This document shows, in pieces, positions 6,149-6,927 of a stretch of DNA of 6,927 nucleotides (position 1 is its first letter; each line of letters opens with the position of its first letter). Position numbers and translations under genes: made by a program. Origin of the DNA: an uncultured Dehalococcoidia bacterium (GTDB taxonomy: Bacteria > Chloroflexota > Dehalococcoidia > Tepidiformales > Tepidiformaceae); NCBI GenBank assembly GCA_937864275.1, contig CALMIW010000001.1, positions 1 through 6,927 on the forward strand. Direction: 5' to 3'. The notes beneath the pieces were generated by a model. That model made no database searches. It was not told the DNA's origin and was given only the letters and a program-made list of their open reading frames with translations.

Positions 6149-6479
6149 TTTTCCAACGATCGAACAGGAGAAACTCGCGGAACAATTCCAGGCCCTCGGC
6201 AACCGCCACAGGCTTGCGATCTTCGAGTTCCTGGCCCGGAACTGCTGCGTTGGCACCACCGCTTCGGAGGACCGGATGGTCGCCACGGTCGGCAAACTCG
6301 CCTCGATGCTGACGATCGCCCCATCGACCGTCTCACATCACCTGAAGGAACTCCGGACAGCCGGCCTCATCGCCATGGACCGCAACGGCCAGGAGCGCGA
6401 GTGCTGGGTGGAACCCGAAGTCATCCAGGCGTTGGGCCGCTACTTTGGCGACCTGCTGCCTGCCGGCTGCGCTCCGTAG
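6141..6479 (+). CDS. ArsR-family winged-helix transcriptional regulator
   Basis: 112 residues from ATG 6141. The N-terminal helix with LGNRHRLAIFEFLARN (17-34) and the recognition helix IAPSTVSHHLKELRTAGLI (59-77) are classic ArsR/SmtB, followed by a short wing (MDRNGQERECWVE). A Cys-Cys pair at 35-36 lies before the insertion VGTTASEDRM, with further cysteines at 88 and 110. The standard ELCVC metal box of the recognition region is absent; position 51-57 reads GKLASML. The likely role is a dimeric repressor that releases DNA on binding a thiophilic metalloid or metal, or by thiol modification. ATG 6126 is a possible earlier start (five more residues), but the promoter geometry puts the transcript start at 6141 and no ribosome site precedes either. 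It sits between a histidine-bearing membrane protein and a flavoprotein; a terminator overlaps its stop codon. Confidence 0.9.
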   Translation: MSNFPTIEQEKLAEQFQALGNRHRLAIFEFLARNCCVGTTASEDRMVATVGKLASMLTIAPSTVSHHLKELRTAGLIAMDRNGQERECWVEPEVIQALGRYFGDLLPAGCAP

Positions 6480-6493
6480 CGCGGCTCCTTCTT
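6465..6493 (+). terminator. Intrinsic terminator overlapping the regulator stop codon
   Basis: A 9-bp stem GGCTGCGCT (6465-6473) / AGCGCGGCT (6478-6486), with three G-U wobbles, and loop CCGT, followed by CCTTCTT (6487-6493). The TAG stop at 6477-6479 is inside the loop/stem. The tail is only moderately T-rich, so termination may be partial. Confidence 0.5.
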
Positions 6494-6504
6494 AGGGGCT
6501 TTAG

Positions 6505-6533
6505 TTCGAAATAGCGCGAAAAGTCGATATTTC
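6505..6533. promoter_or_regulatory. Candidate operator/promoter region of the flavoprotein gene
   Basis: This AT-rich island starts with TTCGAA (6505-6510) and holds the inverted repeat GAAATA (6508-6513) / TATTTC (6528-6533). GATATT (6526-6531) may serve as a -10 box. The string TTCGAAA followed by GTCGA recurs from the regulator's own start region (6133-6148), which suggests a shared regulator. The spacing of the two elements differs between sites. Confidence 0.4.
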
Positions 6534-6538
6534 ACCAC

Positions 6539-6544
6539 AAGGAG
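6539..6544 (+). promoter_or_regulatory. Ribosome binding site of the flavoprotein gene
   Basis: Near-perfect AAGGAG with 8 nt before ATG 6553, the strongest ribosome site in the window. Confidence 0.85.
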
Positions 6545-6552
6545 CAACTCCA

Positions 6553-6927
6553 ATGAACTCACCCTCCCTCCCGGTCGCGGTCATCGGGGCCGGCCCGGTC
6601 GGCCTGGCCGCCGCCGCCCACCTCGTCTCCCGCGGGGAACCGGCAATCGTCCTCGAAGCCGGCCCGACGCCCGCGGCGAATATCCAGAAGTGGGCGCATG
6701 TCCGCACCTTCTCGGCTTGGCGCGAAAATGCCGACGCCGTCGCCCGTCAGATGCTGGAAGACGCCGGCTGGCAGGCCCCGGATTGGAACGCCGCACCCAC
6801 CGGCGGCGAATTCATCGAACAGTACCTGGAGCCGCTCGCCAACCTCCCGGCGATTCACTCCACCCTCCGGCTGGGCGCGCGCGTGACCGGCATCGATCCG
6901 GCGCCGGAGAACATCGCCGCCGCCCGC
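6553..6927 (+). CDS. FAD/NAD(P)-binding oxidoreductase, ArsO-like (3'-truncated)
   Basis: The frame runs off the right edge; 125 N-terminal residues are visible. The Rossmann dinucleotide-binding start VAVIGAGPVGLAAAAHL carries GxGxxG at 12-17, with the acidic E35 at the end of the second strand for FAD ribose. A conserved block follows: WAHVRTFSAWREN (47-59), GW (72-73), TGGE (83-86) and YLEPL (91-95). I recall this block from flavoproteins annotated as FAD-dependent oxidoreductase or flavin monooxygenase beside arsR genes in Actinobacteria and Chloroflexota; the ArsO label is therefore an association and not a proven activity. It is probably cytosolic. Its AAGGAG site and the AT-rich inverted repeat upstream suggest its own promoter controlled by the adjacent ArsR-type repressor, since a terminator ends the regulator gene. 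Confidence 0.85.
   Translation, partial: MNSPSLPVAVIGAGPVGLAAAAHLVSRGEPAIVLEAGPTPAANIQKWAHVRTFSAWRENADAVARQMLEDAGWQAPDWNAAPTGGEFIEQYLEPLANLPAIHSTLRLGARVTGIDPAPENIAAAR

Overview
This is a GC-rich bacterial chromosomal window with strong C/G preference at third codon positions. It carries six genes: a surface protein cut by the left edge, four complete internal genes plus a regulator, and a flavoprotein cut by the right edge. The long Pro/Thr stalk of the first protein, the apparently leaderless starts and the mix of families would fit Chloroflexota (for example a Tepidiforma/Dehalococcoidia-like lineage). This is an inference from style; no rRNA or other taxonomic marker is present.

Left third (1-2285): the C-terminal 742 residues of a large exported protein made of beta-sandwich modules (DUF11-like, then prealbumin/SdrD-B-like). 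It ends in a Pro/Thr stalk and a sorting-signal-like tail: APSTG, hydrophobic helix, basic end. A strong GAAA-loop intrinsic terminator follows.

Repeat island (2286-2460): the whole gap between that terminator and the next start codon is filled by three different small repeat types. These are a 21-bp-period GATTTTGGATTG repeat, a CCCACCG/CGGTGGG inverted repeat, and a 7-bp GTTCCCY tandem array. The array ends only 13 nt before the next start codon.

Middle (2463-4751): a short-chain dehydrogenase and an inositol-monophosphatase-family phosphatase share an ATGA overlap, so they form a translationally coupled pair. A DUF402 (FomD-like) phosphohydrolase-family gene faces them on the minus strand.

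Right third (4856-6927): a 12-helix membrane protein with histidines at the heads of three helices, reminiscent of heme-copper oxidase subunit I or NnrS. It is followed by a Cys-containing ArsR-type repressor with a near-consensus promoter placed for leaderless translation, then a terminator. Last comes a FAD-dependent oxidoreductase of the kind often found beside ArsR regulators. Related TTCGAAA-containing inverted repeats lie at the arsR start and upstream of the flavoprotein, suggesting that the regulator controls itself and the flavoprotein. The most interesting candidates are this regulator/membrane-protein/flavoprotein block and the repeat island.
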